From contig JACJYC010000006.1 of the NCBI GenBank assembly GCA_020636325.1, positions 62,001-126,000 of the forward strand: 64,000 nt of DNA, given 5' to 3'. Below are positions 41,301-50,500 of this stretch, one piece after another. Each line of letters starts with the position of its first letter. The stretch's first letter is position 1. Under the pieces are notes generated by a model that was not told where the DNA came from, made no database searches, and was given only the letters and a program-made list of their open reading frames with translations. A program made the position numbers and the translations under genes. This stretch comes from Lewinellaceae bacterium. Lineage in GTDB: Bacteria; Bacteroidota; Bacteroidia; Chitinophagales; Saprospiraceae.

Positions 41301-42695
41301 ATGAAACGTTTTTTTGATACGCTCAAGAATATTTGGAAGATCAAGGAATTGCGCCAGCGTATTCTTTTTACCCTGGGGCTGCTTTTTGTCTTCCGTTTCG
41401 GTTCCTTCGTGGTTTTGCCGGGTATTAATCCGGCGATCCTGGAAGAAGCCATCAAATCCAGTTCGAGCGGGAATGACCTGCTCAGCCTGATCAACACCTT
41501 TACGGGTGGAGCTTTTAAAAAGGCGTCCATCATGGCTTTGGGCATCATGCCCTATATCACCGCCTCCATTATCATTCAGCTTTTGGGATTTGCGGTGCCT
41601 TATTTCCAGCGCCTCCAGCAGAAAGAGGGCGAATCGGGTCGGCGGAAAGTCAACCAGATCACCAGGATGCTTACCGTAGCCATTACGCTGGTTCAGGGCG
41701 GCACCTATCTTTCGTACGTGAAGAGCATGTCTGCCAACGGCATCCCGGCGGTCGACCCCAGCGTTCCGGACGGGATCTTCTGGCTGTCCAATATCATCAT
41801 CCTTTCCACCGGTACGGTTTTTGCCATGTGGTTGGGTGAACGGATCACCGACAAAGGGATCGGCAACGGTGTTTCCCTGTTGATCACCATCGGTATCATC
41901 GCCTCCCTTCCGGCTGCCTTCGCTTTCGAGATCAACTCGCAGTTCAGCGCAGGCCGGATCCTGAACCTGATCGTCGAAATGGCGCTGCTCTACGGTATTA
42001 TCATGGCGACCGTGATGGTGGTCATCGGTGTGCGGCGCATTCCCATCCAGTTTGCCAAACGGATGGTGGGCCGCGGCAGCGCCAATATCCCGGCTTCGGG
42101 TGTGCGGGATTATATCCCGTTGAAGGTGAACGCCGCAGGTGTGATGCCGATCATCTTTGCACAGGCCCTGATGTTCCTGCCGGCAGTAGCCGCTCAGATC
42201 ATCGCCGGTCAGCAAAGCGACCTGAATGCGCACCCGATCCTGCGCGCACTGAACGATTTCACTTCAGCGCCCTACAATATCATCTACTTCATCATGGTGG
42301 TGGCGTTTACGTATGTTTATACCGCCCTTATGGTGAACCCGACGCAGTACGCCGAATACCTGAAGCGCCAGAACGCTTTCATTCCGGGCGTAAAACCGGG
42401 TAAGGCGACGGCTGACTTCATCGACTCGGTGACTACGCGGATCACGCTGCCGGGTGCGGTTATCCTGGGCTTTATCGCCATCCTGCCCTCCATTGCCAGG
42501 GCGTTCGGCGTCAATACGGGATTTGCACAGTTCTTCGGCGGTACGTCGCTCCTGATCATGGTCGGTGTCGTATTGGATACCCTCCAACAGATCGAAAGCC
42601 ACTTGCTGATGCGCCGTTATGACGGTCTGGTGAAATCCGGCCGCATCCAGGGCCGCAACAGCGGCAGGATGCAAAGCATCGGCGCTAATATGTAA
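41301..42695 (+). CDS. secY: Preprotein translocase subunit SecY
   Basis: 464 aa, about ten transmembrane helices, the channel of the general secretion pathway. The first helix (RILFTLGLLFVFRFGSFVVL), the plug region (NTFTGGAFKKASIMALGIMP), YITASIIIQLL, and the cytosolic loops that contact the ribosome and SecA (RRIPIQFAKRMVG; KRQNAFIPGVKPGKAT) are all normal. Cotranscribed with rplO and map. Confidence 0.98.
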   Translation: MKRFFDTLKNIWKIKELRQRILFTLGLLFVFRFGSFVVLPGINPAILEEAIKSSSSGNDLLSLINTFTGGAFKKASIMALGIMPYITASIIIQLLGFAVPYFQRLQQKEGESGRRKVNQITRMLTVAITLVQGGTYLSYVKSMSANGIPAVDPSVPDGIFWLSNIIILSTGTVFAMWLGERITDKGIGNGVSLLITIGIIASLPAAFAFEINSQFSAGRILNLIVEMALLYGIIMATVMVVIGVRRIPIQFAKRMVGRGSANIPASGVRDYIPLKVNAAGVMPIIFAQALMFLPAVAAQIIAGQQSDLNAHPILRALNDFTSAPYNIIYFIMVVAFTYVYTALMVNPTQYAEYLKRQNAFIPGVKPGKATADFIDSVTTRITLPGAVILGFIAILPSIARAFGVNTGFAQFFGGTSLLIMVGVVLDTLQQIESHLLMRRYDGLVKSGRIQGRNSGRMQSIGANM

Positions 42696-42707
42696 ATATG
42701 AGGAATC

Positions 42708-43535
42708 ATGGGGATGATCATTTATAAAACGGATGAAGAAGTCGAACTGATCAGGAAAAGTTGCCTGGTAGTGAGCAAGGTCCTGGCTGAAGTCGGCGCC
42801 ATGCTGCGCCCCGGGATTACCGGGGTCGACCTGGACAAGACGGCGGAAGAGGTCATCCGTGACCATGGAGGCATCCCATCATTCAAAGGATATAAGGGTT
42901 TTCCCGCGGCGCTCTGCGTCTCCCTCAACGAACAGGTGGTCCACGGTATTCCGGATAAGGACCAACCGTTCAAGGACGGGGATGTCGTTTCGGTTGACTG
43001 CGGTGTTTTTCTCAACGGCTTCCACGGCGACTCCGCCTATACCTTTGCGGTCGGCGATGTCGGGGAAGATGTGGTTGAGCTTCTGAGTGTTACCAACACT
43101 TCCTTGTACAAGGGGATCGAACAAGCTGTTTCCGGTAAACGCATCGGCGATATCGGGGCGACGATCCAGGAGTACGTTGAACGCCACAATGGGTTCGGCA
43201 TCGTCCGCGAACTGGTTGGCCACGGCCTCGGCCGGGACCTCCACGAAGCGCCGGAGGTACCCAATTTCGGTAAGCGGGGCAAAGGCGTAAAACTCCGGGA
43301 GGGGTTGGTTATTGCCATTGAACCGATGGTCAATATGGGGCAAAAGCGGGTCAAGACAGCCAGAGACGGCTGGACGGTTTTTGCCAAGGACCACAAGCCG
43401 TCCGCTCATTTTGAGCATACGGTTGTCATCAGGAAGACCAGGGCGGATATCCTCAGCGACCACAGTATTGTGGAACAAGCTGTGGCGAATAATTCGAACC
43501 TCAAGGAGATCGGGCTTAAAATGGAGCTTGCTTGA
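42708..43535 (+). CDS. map: Methionine aminopeptidase, type I
   Basis: 275 aa from ATG 42708; ATG 42714 (MIIYKTDEEVELIRKS) is an equally good start. Removes N-terminal methionine from nascent proteins. Metal ligands in order: VSVDCGVFLNGFHGDSAYTF, LVGHGLGRDLHEAP, VIAIEPMVNMG and SAHFEHTVVI. Placed between secY and infA as in many Gram-positive bacteria and Bacteroidota. Confidence 0.97.
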   Translation: MGMIIYKTDEEVELIRKSCLVVSKVLAEVGAMLRPGITGVDLDKTAEEVIRDHGGIPSFKGYKGFPAALCVSLNEQVVHGIPDKDQPFKDGDVVSVDCGVFLNGFHGDSAYTFAVGDVGEDVVELLSVTNTSLYKGIEQAVSGKRIGDIGATIQEYVERHNGFGIVRELVGHGLGRDLHEAPEVPNFGKRGKGVKLREGLVIAIEPMVNMGQKRVKTARDGWTVFAKDHKPSAHFEHTVVIRKTRADILSDHSIVEQAVANNSNLKEIGLKMELA

Positions 43536-43561
43536 TTCTGAAAGAAAATGGAGGAAAAAAG

Positions 43562-43590
43562 TTGAAAATCAATACTTTTCCTTATCTTTG
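43562..43590 (+). promoter_or_regulatory. Internal promoter upstream of infA (TTG-N18-TATCTTTG)
   Basis: TTG at 43562-43564 and TATCTTTG at 43583-43590 with an 18-base spacer match the Bacteroidota consensus very well. It lies 18 bases before the infA start and would drive infA-rpmJ and the alpha-operon genes. Confidence 0.7.
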
Positions 43591-43608
43591 CATCCCGAAA
43601 ATCAAAAT

Positions 43609-43827
43609 ATGGGTAAAAAGAACCTAATCAAGCAAGACGGAATTATTGAAGAAGCCCTTTCCAACGCGATGTTTCGGGTCCGTCTGGAAAATGATCATCA
43701 GATTATTGCTACAATTTCCGGAAAGATGCGCATGAATTATATCCGCATCCTACCGGGTGATAAAGTAGCGGTGGAAATGTCGCCGTACGATTTGTCGCGC
43801 GGCCGGATCATCTACCGGTACAAGTAA
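43609..43827 (+). CDS. infA: Translation initiation factor IF-1
   Basis: 72 aa from ATG 43609; the frame is open further upstream inside map but only this part is IF-1. The OB-fold shows GIIEEALSNAMFRVRLEN, GKMRMNYIRILPGDKVAVE and DLSRGRIIYRYK. Confidence 0.98.
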   Translation: MGKKNLIKQDGIIEEALSNAMFRVRLENDHQIIATISGKMRMNYIRILPGDKVAVEMSPYDLSRGRIIYRYK

Positions 43828-43849
43828 GTTACAGAAAAATCACGTTCCG

Positions 43850-43966
43850 ATGAAAGTAAAACCTTCGATCAAAAAGCGATCCGCTGACTGCAAGATCGTC
43901 AGAAGAAAAGGTAAGCTTTATATCATTAACAAGAAAAATCCAAAATTCAAGCAGCGTCAGGGTTGA
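43850..43966 (+). CDS. rpmJ: 50S ribosomal protein L36 (zinc-free form)
   Basis: 38 aa, translated by hand: MKVKPSIKKRSADCKIVRRK, then GKLYIINKKNPKFKQRQG. Only one of the four zinc ligands (Cys14) remains, the usual C-minus form in Bacteroidota. Stop at 43964-43966. Confidence 0.96.
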   Translation: MKVKPSIKKRSADCKIVRRKGKLYIINKKNPKFKQRQG

Positions 43967-44048
43967 TGTTTGCTGAATGGTGGGCGGCCGCTGCCGGTTA
44001 GGAGCTGTGGCATGCCGCCGGATTGATCACACAAACTTTTTTTGAACA

Positions 44049-44426
44049 ATGGCTCGTATTGCTGGCATTGATTTACCCAGAAACAAGCGCGGTGTCGTTA
44101 GCCTGACGTACATCTTCGGCATTGGTTCGTCCTCTGCCGCCAAGATCCTGGAGAAAGCAGGCATTGACGAAAACATCAAGGTTCAGGACTGGACGGATGA
44201 GAACATCAGGGAAATCTCAAGGATTATCACCGCAGAATACAAAGTCGAAGGTGAATTGCGCTCTGAGGTCCAACTGAGCATCAAACGTTTAATGGACATT
44301 GCTTGTGTGCGTGGACTTCGCCACCGTAAAGGGTTACCTGTGAGAGGCCAAAGGACGCGTACCAATGCCCGTACCCGCAAAGGGAAGCGTAAGACGGTGG
44401 CCAACAAGAAAAAAGTGACCAAGTAA
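44049..44426 (+). CDS. rpsM: 30S ribosomal protein S13
   Basis: 125 aa. ARIAGIDLPRNKRGVVSLTY and the C-terminal GLRHRKGLPVRGQRTRTNAR are diagnostic; the basic tail ends RKGKRKTVANKKKVTK. Confidence 0.98.
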   Translation: MARIAGIDLPRNKRGVVSLTYIFGIGSSSAAKILEKAGIDENIKVQDWTDENIREISRIITAEYKVEGELRSEVQLSIKRLMDIACVRGLRHRKGLPVRGQRTRTNARTRKGKRKTVANKKKVTK

Positions 44427-44457
44427 TCCTTGAATCAATCAAAATCCTTGATAAGCA

Positions 44458-44850
44458 ATGGCTAAGGCAAGCGCTAAGAAAGCGAAAAAAAGGAATGTTA
44501 AGGTGGATACGGAAGGCTATGCCTATATCCAGGCCACTTTCAACAATATCATTGTAACCATCACCAACAAGAAAGGCCAGGTCATCTCCTGGGCTTCTGC
44601 AGGTAAAGCCGGGTTCAAAGGTTCGAAGAAGAACACGCCGTACGCTGCCCAGATCGCAGCGACGGACGCTTCCAAGAACGCCTATGACGCCGGCATGCGC
44701 GCCGCCGAAGTATTGGTGAAAGGCCCAGGTTCCGGCCGTGAAGCCGCTATCCGGGCTATCGATACGGCAGGTATCAAAGTGGTTCGCATCCAGGACGTTA
44801 CGCCGGTTCCGCACAACGGTTGCCGCCCGCCGAAACGCAGAAGAGTCTAA
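44458..44850 (+). CDS. rpsK: 30S ribosomal protein S11
   Basis: 130 aa. AYIQATFNNIIVTITNKKGQ, SAGKAGFKGSKKNTPYAAQ and the C-terminal DVTPVPHNGCRPPKRRRV are typical. Confidence 0.98.
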   Translation: MAKASAKKAKKRNVKVDTEGYAYIQATFNNIIVTITNKKGQVISWASAGKAGFKGSKKNTPYAAQIAATDASKNAYDAGMRAAEVLVKGPGSGREAAIRAIDTAGIKVVRIQDVTPVPHNGCRPPKRRRV

Positions 44851-44885
44851 TTTTTTTCTCACCGGAATTAATCTAACATTTTACA

Positions 44886-45491
44886 ATGGCGAGATATACA
44901 GGGCCCAAAACGAAAAAGTCGAGATCCTTCGGTGAATCGATTTTTGGGTATGACAGATCGTTTGAAAAGAGAAAATATCCTCCAGGCCAGCACGGTAACG
45001 CCAAGAAGCGCCGCCAGAAGTCGGATTATGCCCTGCAGCTGATGGAGAAACAAAAGGCCAAATACACCTATGGCGTGCTGGAACGTCAGTTCCGCAGCGT
45101 ATTTGTAAAGGCTTCCCATAAAAAAGGCGTAACCGGTACGGTGCTCCTCCAGTTTCTGGAAGCCCGCCTCGATAACGTGGTATTCCGGATGGGCATTGCC
45201 CCGACCCGCCGCGCTGCCCGCCAGCTCGTGTCTCACAAACATATCCTGGTGAACGGCGTGATTTCCAACGTACCTTCCATGCAACTTCGCCCGGGCGACA
45301 AGATATCGGTTCGCGGCAAATCCAAGAGCATGCAGGTCGTACGGGAACAAGTCGGCGGCAAAGGTCAGAAGTTTGCCTGGCTGGAATTCAATCCGGACAA
45401 AATGGAAGGCATCTTCACCGCTTATCCCGAGCGCGAGCAAATACCCGAGAAGATCAACGAGCTGTTGATCGTCGAATTGTACTCGAAGTAA
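44886..45491 (+). CDS. rpsD: 30S ribosomal protein S4
   Basis: 201 aa. Starts MARYTGPKTKKSRSFGE; KRRQKSDYALQLMEKQKAKY and the S4 RNA-binding motif RLDNVVFRMGIAPTRRAARQ are intact. Primary 16S binder and, in E. coli, the regulator of the alpha operon. Confidence 0.98.
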   Translation: MARYTGPKTKKSRSFGESIFGYDRSFEKRKYPPGQHGNAKKRRQKSDYALQLMEKQKAKYTYGVLERQFRSVFVKASHKKGVTGTVLLQFLEARLDNVVFRMGIAPTRRAARQLVSHKHILVNGVISNVPSMQLRPGDKISVRGKSKSMQVVREQVGGKGQKFAWLEFNPDKMEGIFTAYPEREQIPEKINELLIVELYSK

Positions 45492-45588
45492 AAACCATCT
45501 GGCGGATGAGGCACTGGGCTTCACCCGCCGGCCTAGTTAAGAAGGGGATCCAGGAATTCTTTTTCCCGATCAAAGTTTAAATCAGAAT

Positions 45589-46587
45589 ATGAGTATTCTA
45601 AATTTCCAGAAGCCCGACAAAATCGTCATGCAGAAGGCCAATGATTTTGAAGGGCTTTTCGAATTCAAACCGCTGGAGCCTGGCTTCGGCCAGACCATCG
45701 GCAACTCCCTCCGCAGGGTGTTGCTTTCTTCTTTGGAAGGCTATGCGATCACCGCTGTACGCATGGCCGGAGTCGACCACGAGTTCGCAACCATCCGGGG
45801 TGTTGTGGAGGACGTTGTCGATATCATCCTCAATCTCAAACAGGTTCGCCTGAAACCGGTTATCGCTGACGAAAATTTCACCAGCGAAAAGATCTACCTG
45901 ACCATCAACGGCAAGGAAGAGTTCAGGGCCGGCCTGATCGAGGAATCCACCAACGTGTTCAAGATCATGAACCCCGATCTGCTCCTGTGCACGATGGAAC
46001 CTTTTGTCAACCTGGAAATGGAATTGACGGTTTCCAAAGGCCGCGGCTATGTGCCCGCTGACGAAAACCTGCCGAAAGACGCCCCCATCGGCGTTATTCC
46101 GGTTGACGCCATTTATACCCCGATCAAAAACGTAGCCTACAAGATCGAGAATACGCGCGTAGGCCAGCGTACCGACTATGAGAAACTGACCATCGAACTG
46201 AAAACCGACGGCACCATCCACCCGGATGAAGCCATCAAGGAAGCTTCCCGCATCCTGATCCAGCACCTGATGCTGATCACGGACGAGAACATCACCTTCG
46301 ATGAGATGGGCACCCGCGAAGATACGATCGTAGATGAGCATATCCTGCACATGCGCAAACTGCTCAAGACTTCCCTGGAAGACCTCGATCTGTCCGTTCG
46401 CGCTTACAACTGCCTCAAGGCCGCCAAGATCAATACCCTGGCGGAACTGGTGCGCTACGATACCCACGAACTGTTGAAATTCCGCAACTTCGGTAAGAAG
46501 TCATTGGTAGAGATCGAAGAACTGCTGCAGGACAAAGGTCTGACGTTCGGCATGGATCTCTCCAAATATAAGCTGGAAGAGGATTAG
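45589..46587 (+). CDS. rpoA: DNA-directed RNA polymerase subunit alpha
   Basis: 332 aa. The N-terminal dimerisation domain shows FEPLEPGFGQTIGNSLRR-like sequence (FKPLEPGFGQTIGNSLRRVL). The C-terminal domain that contacts UP elements shows LSVRAYNCLKAAKINTLAEL and FRNFGKKSLVEIEELL. Its stop (46585-46587) is directly followed by class C repeats. Confidence 0.98.
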   Translation: MSILNFQKPDKIVMQKANDFEGLFEFKPLEPGFGQTIGNSLRRVLLSSLEGYAITAVRMAGVDHEFATIRGVVEDVVDIILNLKQVRLKPVIADENFTSEKIYLTINGKEEFRAGLIEESTNVFKIMNPDLLLCTMEPFVNLEMELTVSKGRGYVPADENLPKDAPIGVIPVDAIYTPIKNVAYKIENTRVGQRTDYEKLTIELKTDGTIHPDEAIKEASRILIQHLMLITDENITFDEMGTREDTIVDEHILHMRKLLKTSLEDLDLSVRAYNCLKAAKINTLAELVRYDTHELLKFRNFGKKSLVEIEELLQDKGLTFGMDLSKYKLEED

Positions 46588-46590
46588 GAT

Positions 46591-46659
46591 TGAAGAACCG
46601 AGGAACTGAGGAATCGAAGAATCGATCAGTTACTCAGTTCCCCGATTCTTCGGTTCCTC
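46591..46659. repeat. Class C oligomer repeats with an inverted half, directly after rpoA
   Basis: GAAGAACCGAGGAACTGAGG-type units at 46591-46628 are followed by their approximate reverse complement (CTCAGTTCCCCGATTCTTCG, continuing to 46659). The whole can fold back on itself. This is the same unit type as at 25735-25813. It sits in an unusually long 261-base rpoA-rplQ gap. Confidence 0.75.
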
Positions 46660-46773
46660 AAAAAAGTAGTTTCCGCTTCGGTTAAGCGGTCCGGGCAACG
46701 TCGGCTCCTGATTCAAGTGAGCCCAGTTTGTTTAACACGCAATAACGCCTATTCTTTAAAGCCGGCCTGGGGC

Positions 46774-46815
46774 TTTTTGCCTTACCGCAGACTTAAGTCC
46801 GCGGTAAGGCAAAAA
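46774..46815. repeat. 42-base near-perfect palindrome between rpoA and rplQ
   Basis: TTTTTGCCTTACCGC (46774-46788) pairs perfectly with GCGGTAAGGCAAAAA (46801-46815), and the centre AGACTTAAGTCC is itself a palindrome; only 46789/46800 fails to pair. It ends 33 bases before the rplQ start. It could be a terminator-like hairpin or a small mobile palindrome. Confidence 0.85.
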
Positions 46816-46848
46816 CTGAACTGGCGTGTTGCCAACCTTATTTTTGAA

Positions 46849-47367
46849 ATGAGACACGGAAACAAAGTGAATGCACTTGGCCGGAAGTACGGCCACCGCA
46901 AAGCTTTGCTGAAAAACCTGGCCAACGCCCTGATTCAGCACAAGCGCATCAACACCACGCTGGCCAAGGCCAAATCGCTGCGCCAATACATCGAGCCGCT
47001 GGTGACCAAATCCCGCGAAAATACGACGCATTCCCGCCGCGTGGTATTCAGCTACCTGCAGAACAAGGAAGCCGTCAAGGAATTGTTCGGCACGATTGCC
47101 GAGCGCATCGGCGACCGACCGGGCGGGTATGTCCGCGTGATCAAGACCGGTTTCCGCCGCGGTGACGGCGCCGAAACGGCCATGATCGAATTCGTGGACT
47201 TCAACGACGTTTACAACAAGGAACAAGGAGGCAGCAAATCCGGCAAGACTCGCCGCAGCCGTCGTCGCGGCGGCTCGGGCGGAGGCGCTAATGTTGCTGC
47301 TACCGCCACTGCCGCTACGGCTGCTGCTGTTGTAGCCGAGGAGATCACGGCAGAGGAAGAAGAATAA
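46849..47367 (+). CDS. rplQ: 50S ribosomal protein L17 with low-complexity C-terminal tail
   Basis: 172 aa from ATG 46849; an open frame to 46717 runs through the palindrome and is not coding. The core MRHGNKVNALGRKYGHRKAL and THSRRVVFSYLQNKEAVKEL is normal and ends near residue 120. The rest is an extension of about 50 residues, first basic and Gly/Ser-rich (RRSRRRGGSGGG), then Ala/Thr-rich and acidic (EEITAEEEE). Last gene of the cluster. Confidence 0.96.
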   Translation: MRHGNKVNALGRKYGHRKALLKNLANALIQHKRINTTLAKAKSLRQYIEPLVTKSRENTTHSRRVVFSYLQNKEAVKELFGTIAERIGDRPGGYVRVIKTGFRRGDGAETAMIEFVDFNDVYNKEQGGSKSGKTRRSRRRGGSGGGANVAATATAATAAAVVAEEITAEEEE

Positions 47368-47377
47368 ATCAATGATC

Positions 47378-47417
47378 AATCACTTGCTGCGGACTTAAGT
47401 ACAGCAAGTGATTTTTT
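47378..47417 (+). terminator. Intrinsic terminator after rplQ
   Basis: AATCACTTGCTG (47378-47389) pairs perfectly with CAGCAAGTGATT (47402-47413) and runs into a T-tract. The loop contains GGACTTAAGT, the same core as the palindrome upstream of rplQ. Confidence 0.8.
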
Positions 47418-47508
47418 GAAAGGGCCTGTACATTTGGTGTGCAGGCCCTTTTTATTTGCTCCTGATTCATAGGGAGAAGGTGTAAACGCCTATTTTTAAC
47501 CCCAAAAA

Positions 47509-50500
47509 ATGCCACCCATCCAATCGCTTCGCTTTCCGGTGGAACAGGCGGAGAAAGTTGCCCTGGCGCTTTACGGCCTCTCTGCGCGGGCTTACGCACT
47601 TCCGGGGGAAGTCGACTTTACCTATCACCTTAAGGCTGACAGTGGGGTTGAATATACCCTCAAGATCAGCCGGCCGGACCTGGATCCGGTCAACTGGGAA
47701 ATGCAGAATGCAGTGATGCTTCACCTCGCCGGGAAAGCGCTGCCCTTGCAATTGCCCAGGCCGCTGCCCGATCAGGCCGGCGCATTCATACCGACGATCC
47801 CGGATGAAGAGGGCAGAATCCGGTATGTCCGACTCCTCACCTGGGTGCCGGGCAAGGTGTGGGCCAAAGCCAATCCGATCACCAGCCCGACCCTCGAAAG
47901 CCTGGGGGCCGCGTTGGGGCAGGTCAGTGGAGCGCTTCAGGATTTCGATCATCCGGCAACCCATCGATTCTACCGGTGGAATATTTCGGAAATGCTGTGG
48001 ACGGAAGACTATCTTGATCACTTACCCGCAGGACCGCAACGGGAAATGGCGGATTATTTTATCCGGGGGTTCAGGGAAACGGTGGTCCCGGCGCTGCCGG
48101 AAATGCGCCGGTCGGTACACTATCAGGATGCGAATGATTACAATATACTGGTTCGTTCGAGCAGGGAAGGGCACCCTGCGGATTGGCATTATGCGGTTTC
48201 GGGATTTATTGACTTTGGCGACACCATTTATACCCATACCATCAATGAACTGGCCTGCGGGTGCGCCTACGCTATTATGGACCGAAAGGACCCGTTGGCG
48301 GACGCGGCTGCCATGGTCAGGGGATTCCACGGTGTGTTCCCGCTGACCGACAAGGAGGTTGAAGTATTGTACCACATGATCGCCGCGAGGTTGGTGATCA
48401 GCGTGGTAACTTCCGCCATCAATAAGCAGAAGGAACCCGACAACGCATACCTGCTGATCAGTGAAAGGCCGGCCTGGGACCTGTTGGAAAAATGGCGGCA
48501 GATCCATCCGGCACTGGCGCATTACACCTTCCGGGCGGCCTGCGGCTGGGAACCCTGCCCGAAAGTCGCAGCATTTGAACAATGGGCTGCCGGAAAACGG
48601 AAAGGCGGCGCTATGAAAGTGGTGGAAACCAATCAACTTCCGATAAGGGTTGACCTCAGTATCGGCAGCAAGGATCTCGGCCACAATACCCGGTTTGACG
48701 AGATCGGGGCTTTCCACCGGACGATCGATGAATTGCGGCAAGGCCGGGTTGCCATCGGCGGCTACGGCGAGGTGCGGCCGTTTTACACCACCGATATTTA
48801 TGCGGTGACGACAGATTCAGGGCCGGCCTGGCGAACGGTTCATCTGGGGTTGGATGTCTGGGCGGATGCCGGGACGCCGGTGTTCTGCCCGGTAGATGGT
48901 GAAGTGTACAGCGTTCATAACAATGCAGGAGAGAAAAACTACGGGCCGACGATTATCCTGAGGCACAACCCTGCCGACGGCCCTGAATTTTATACGCTCT
49001 ACGGGCACCTGGCGCTGACCTCGCTGCATGGGGTGAAAGCAGGTCAAAAGGTCCGGAAAGGGCAAACTATCGCTGCCATCGGGCCAGCACCGGAAAACGG
49101 CAACTGGCCGCCTCATCTGCACTTTCAGGTTATGCTGGATATGCTCGGTGAGCAGACGGATTTTCCCGGAGTGGCTTTTCCGGAAAAACGCGGGGTCTGG
49201 ATGAGCATATGCCCGGACCCGGGCCTGCTGCTGGAAGCATCCTGGCGTCAAGCCGGAGCGGATCAGTTGGAGGATAGGGATATTATCCAATACAGGAAAG
49301 CGCACCTGGGAAAAAGCCTGAGCTTGTCCTACCGCCAGCCCCTGCACATGGTCAGGGGATACGGCCAATACCTGTACGACCACAGCGGCCGGCGTTATCT
49401 GGATACCGTGAATAACGTGCCGCATGTGGGCCATCAGCATCCCCGGATATTTCGGGCGCTGACGCGGCAGGCTGCCCTGCTGAACACGAATACGCGGTAC
49501 CTGCACGAGGAGATCACCGGGTTTGCGGAGGAACTGCTGGCGTTGTTTCCCAAGGAGCTCTGCGTGGTCCATTTTGTGAATTCAGGGAGTGAGGCCAATG
49601 AGCTCGCCCTCCGGATGGCGCGGACGTATACCGGGCAAAAGGATATGGTGGTGCTGCAATGGGGGTACCACGGCAATACCAATGCCTGCGTGGAACACAG
49701 CGCCTACAAATTTGACCGGAAAGGCGGAAAGGGTGCGCCGGATTTCGTCCATGCGGCGCCGATGCCGGATTGTTTCCGGGGCAAATACCGGGGAAATCCC
49801 AAGGCGGTCGGTCATTTGTACGCCGAAGAGGTCAGGGATCTGATCGGCAGAGTTGAAGCGGCCGGCAAGAAGATCGCCGGATTTCTGGGAGAATCCATCC
49901 TGAGTTGCGGCGGCCAGGTCGAGCTTCCGCCGAATTACCTGAAAAAGGTTTATGGGTACGTGAGGGCGGCCGGCGGCGTATGCATTGCCGATGAAGTGCA
50001 AACCGGATTCGGCAGGGTAGGGGATACCTGGTGGGCGTTCCAGACACAGGGTGTAGTGCCGGATATTGTCACGTTGGGGAAACCCATCGGTAACGGGCAT
50101 CCGTTGGGAGCAGTGGTTTGCAGCCGGCCCGTAGCGGATGCCTTTGCCAACGGCATGGAGTATTTCAACACCTTCGGCGGCAATCCGGTTTCCTGTGCGG
50201 TCGGCCGGGAAGTGCTGCGGGTGATCCGGGACGAAAAACTGATGAACCATGCGACGGCGGTAGGGATCTACCTGACCAGGGCATTCAAGCAGTTGAAGGA
50301 AAAATACCCGATCATCGGCGAATTCCGGGGGAACGGCCTGTTCCTGGGAGCCGAGTTGATCAGGGACCCGGACACGCTGGAACCGGCTACGGCGGAGGCT
50401 ACTTATCTGGTCAACCGGTTGCGGGAAACCGGCATTCTGGCCAGCCAGGACGGCCCGGACGATAATGTGATCAAGATCAAGCCGCCCATGTGTTTTAGCC

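Noticed and set aside
46717..46848. N-terminal extension of L17
   Set aside because: It runs through the 42-base palindrome; L17 proteins begin MRHGNKV.
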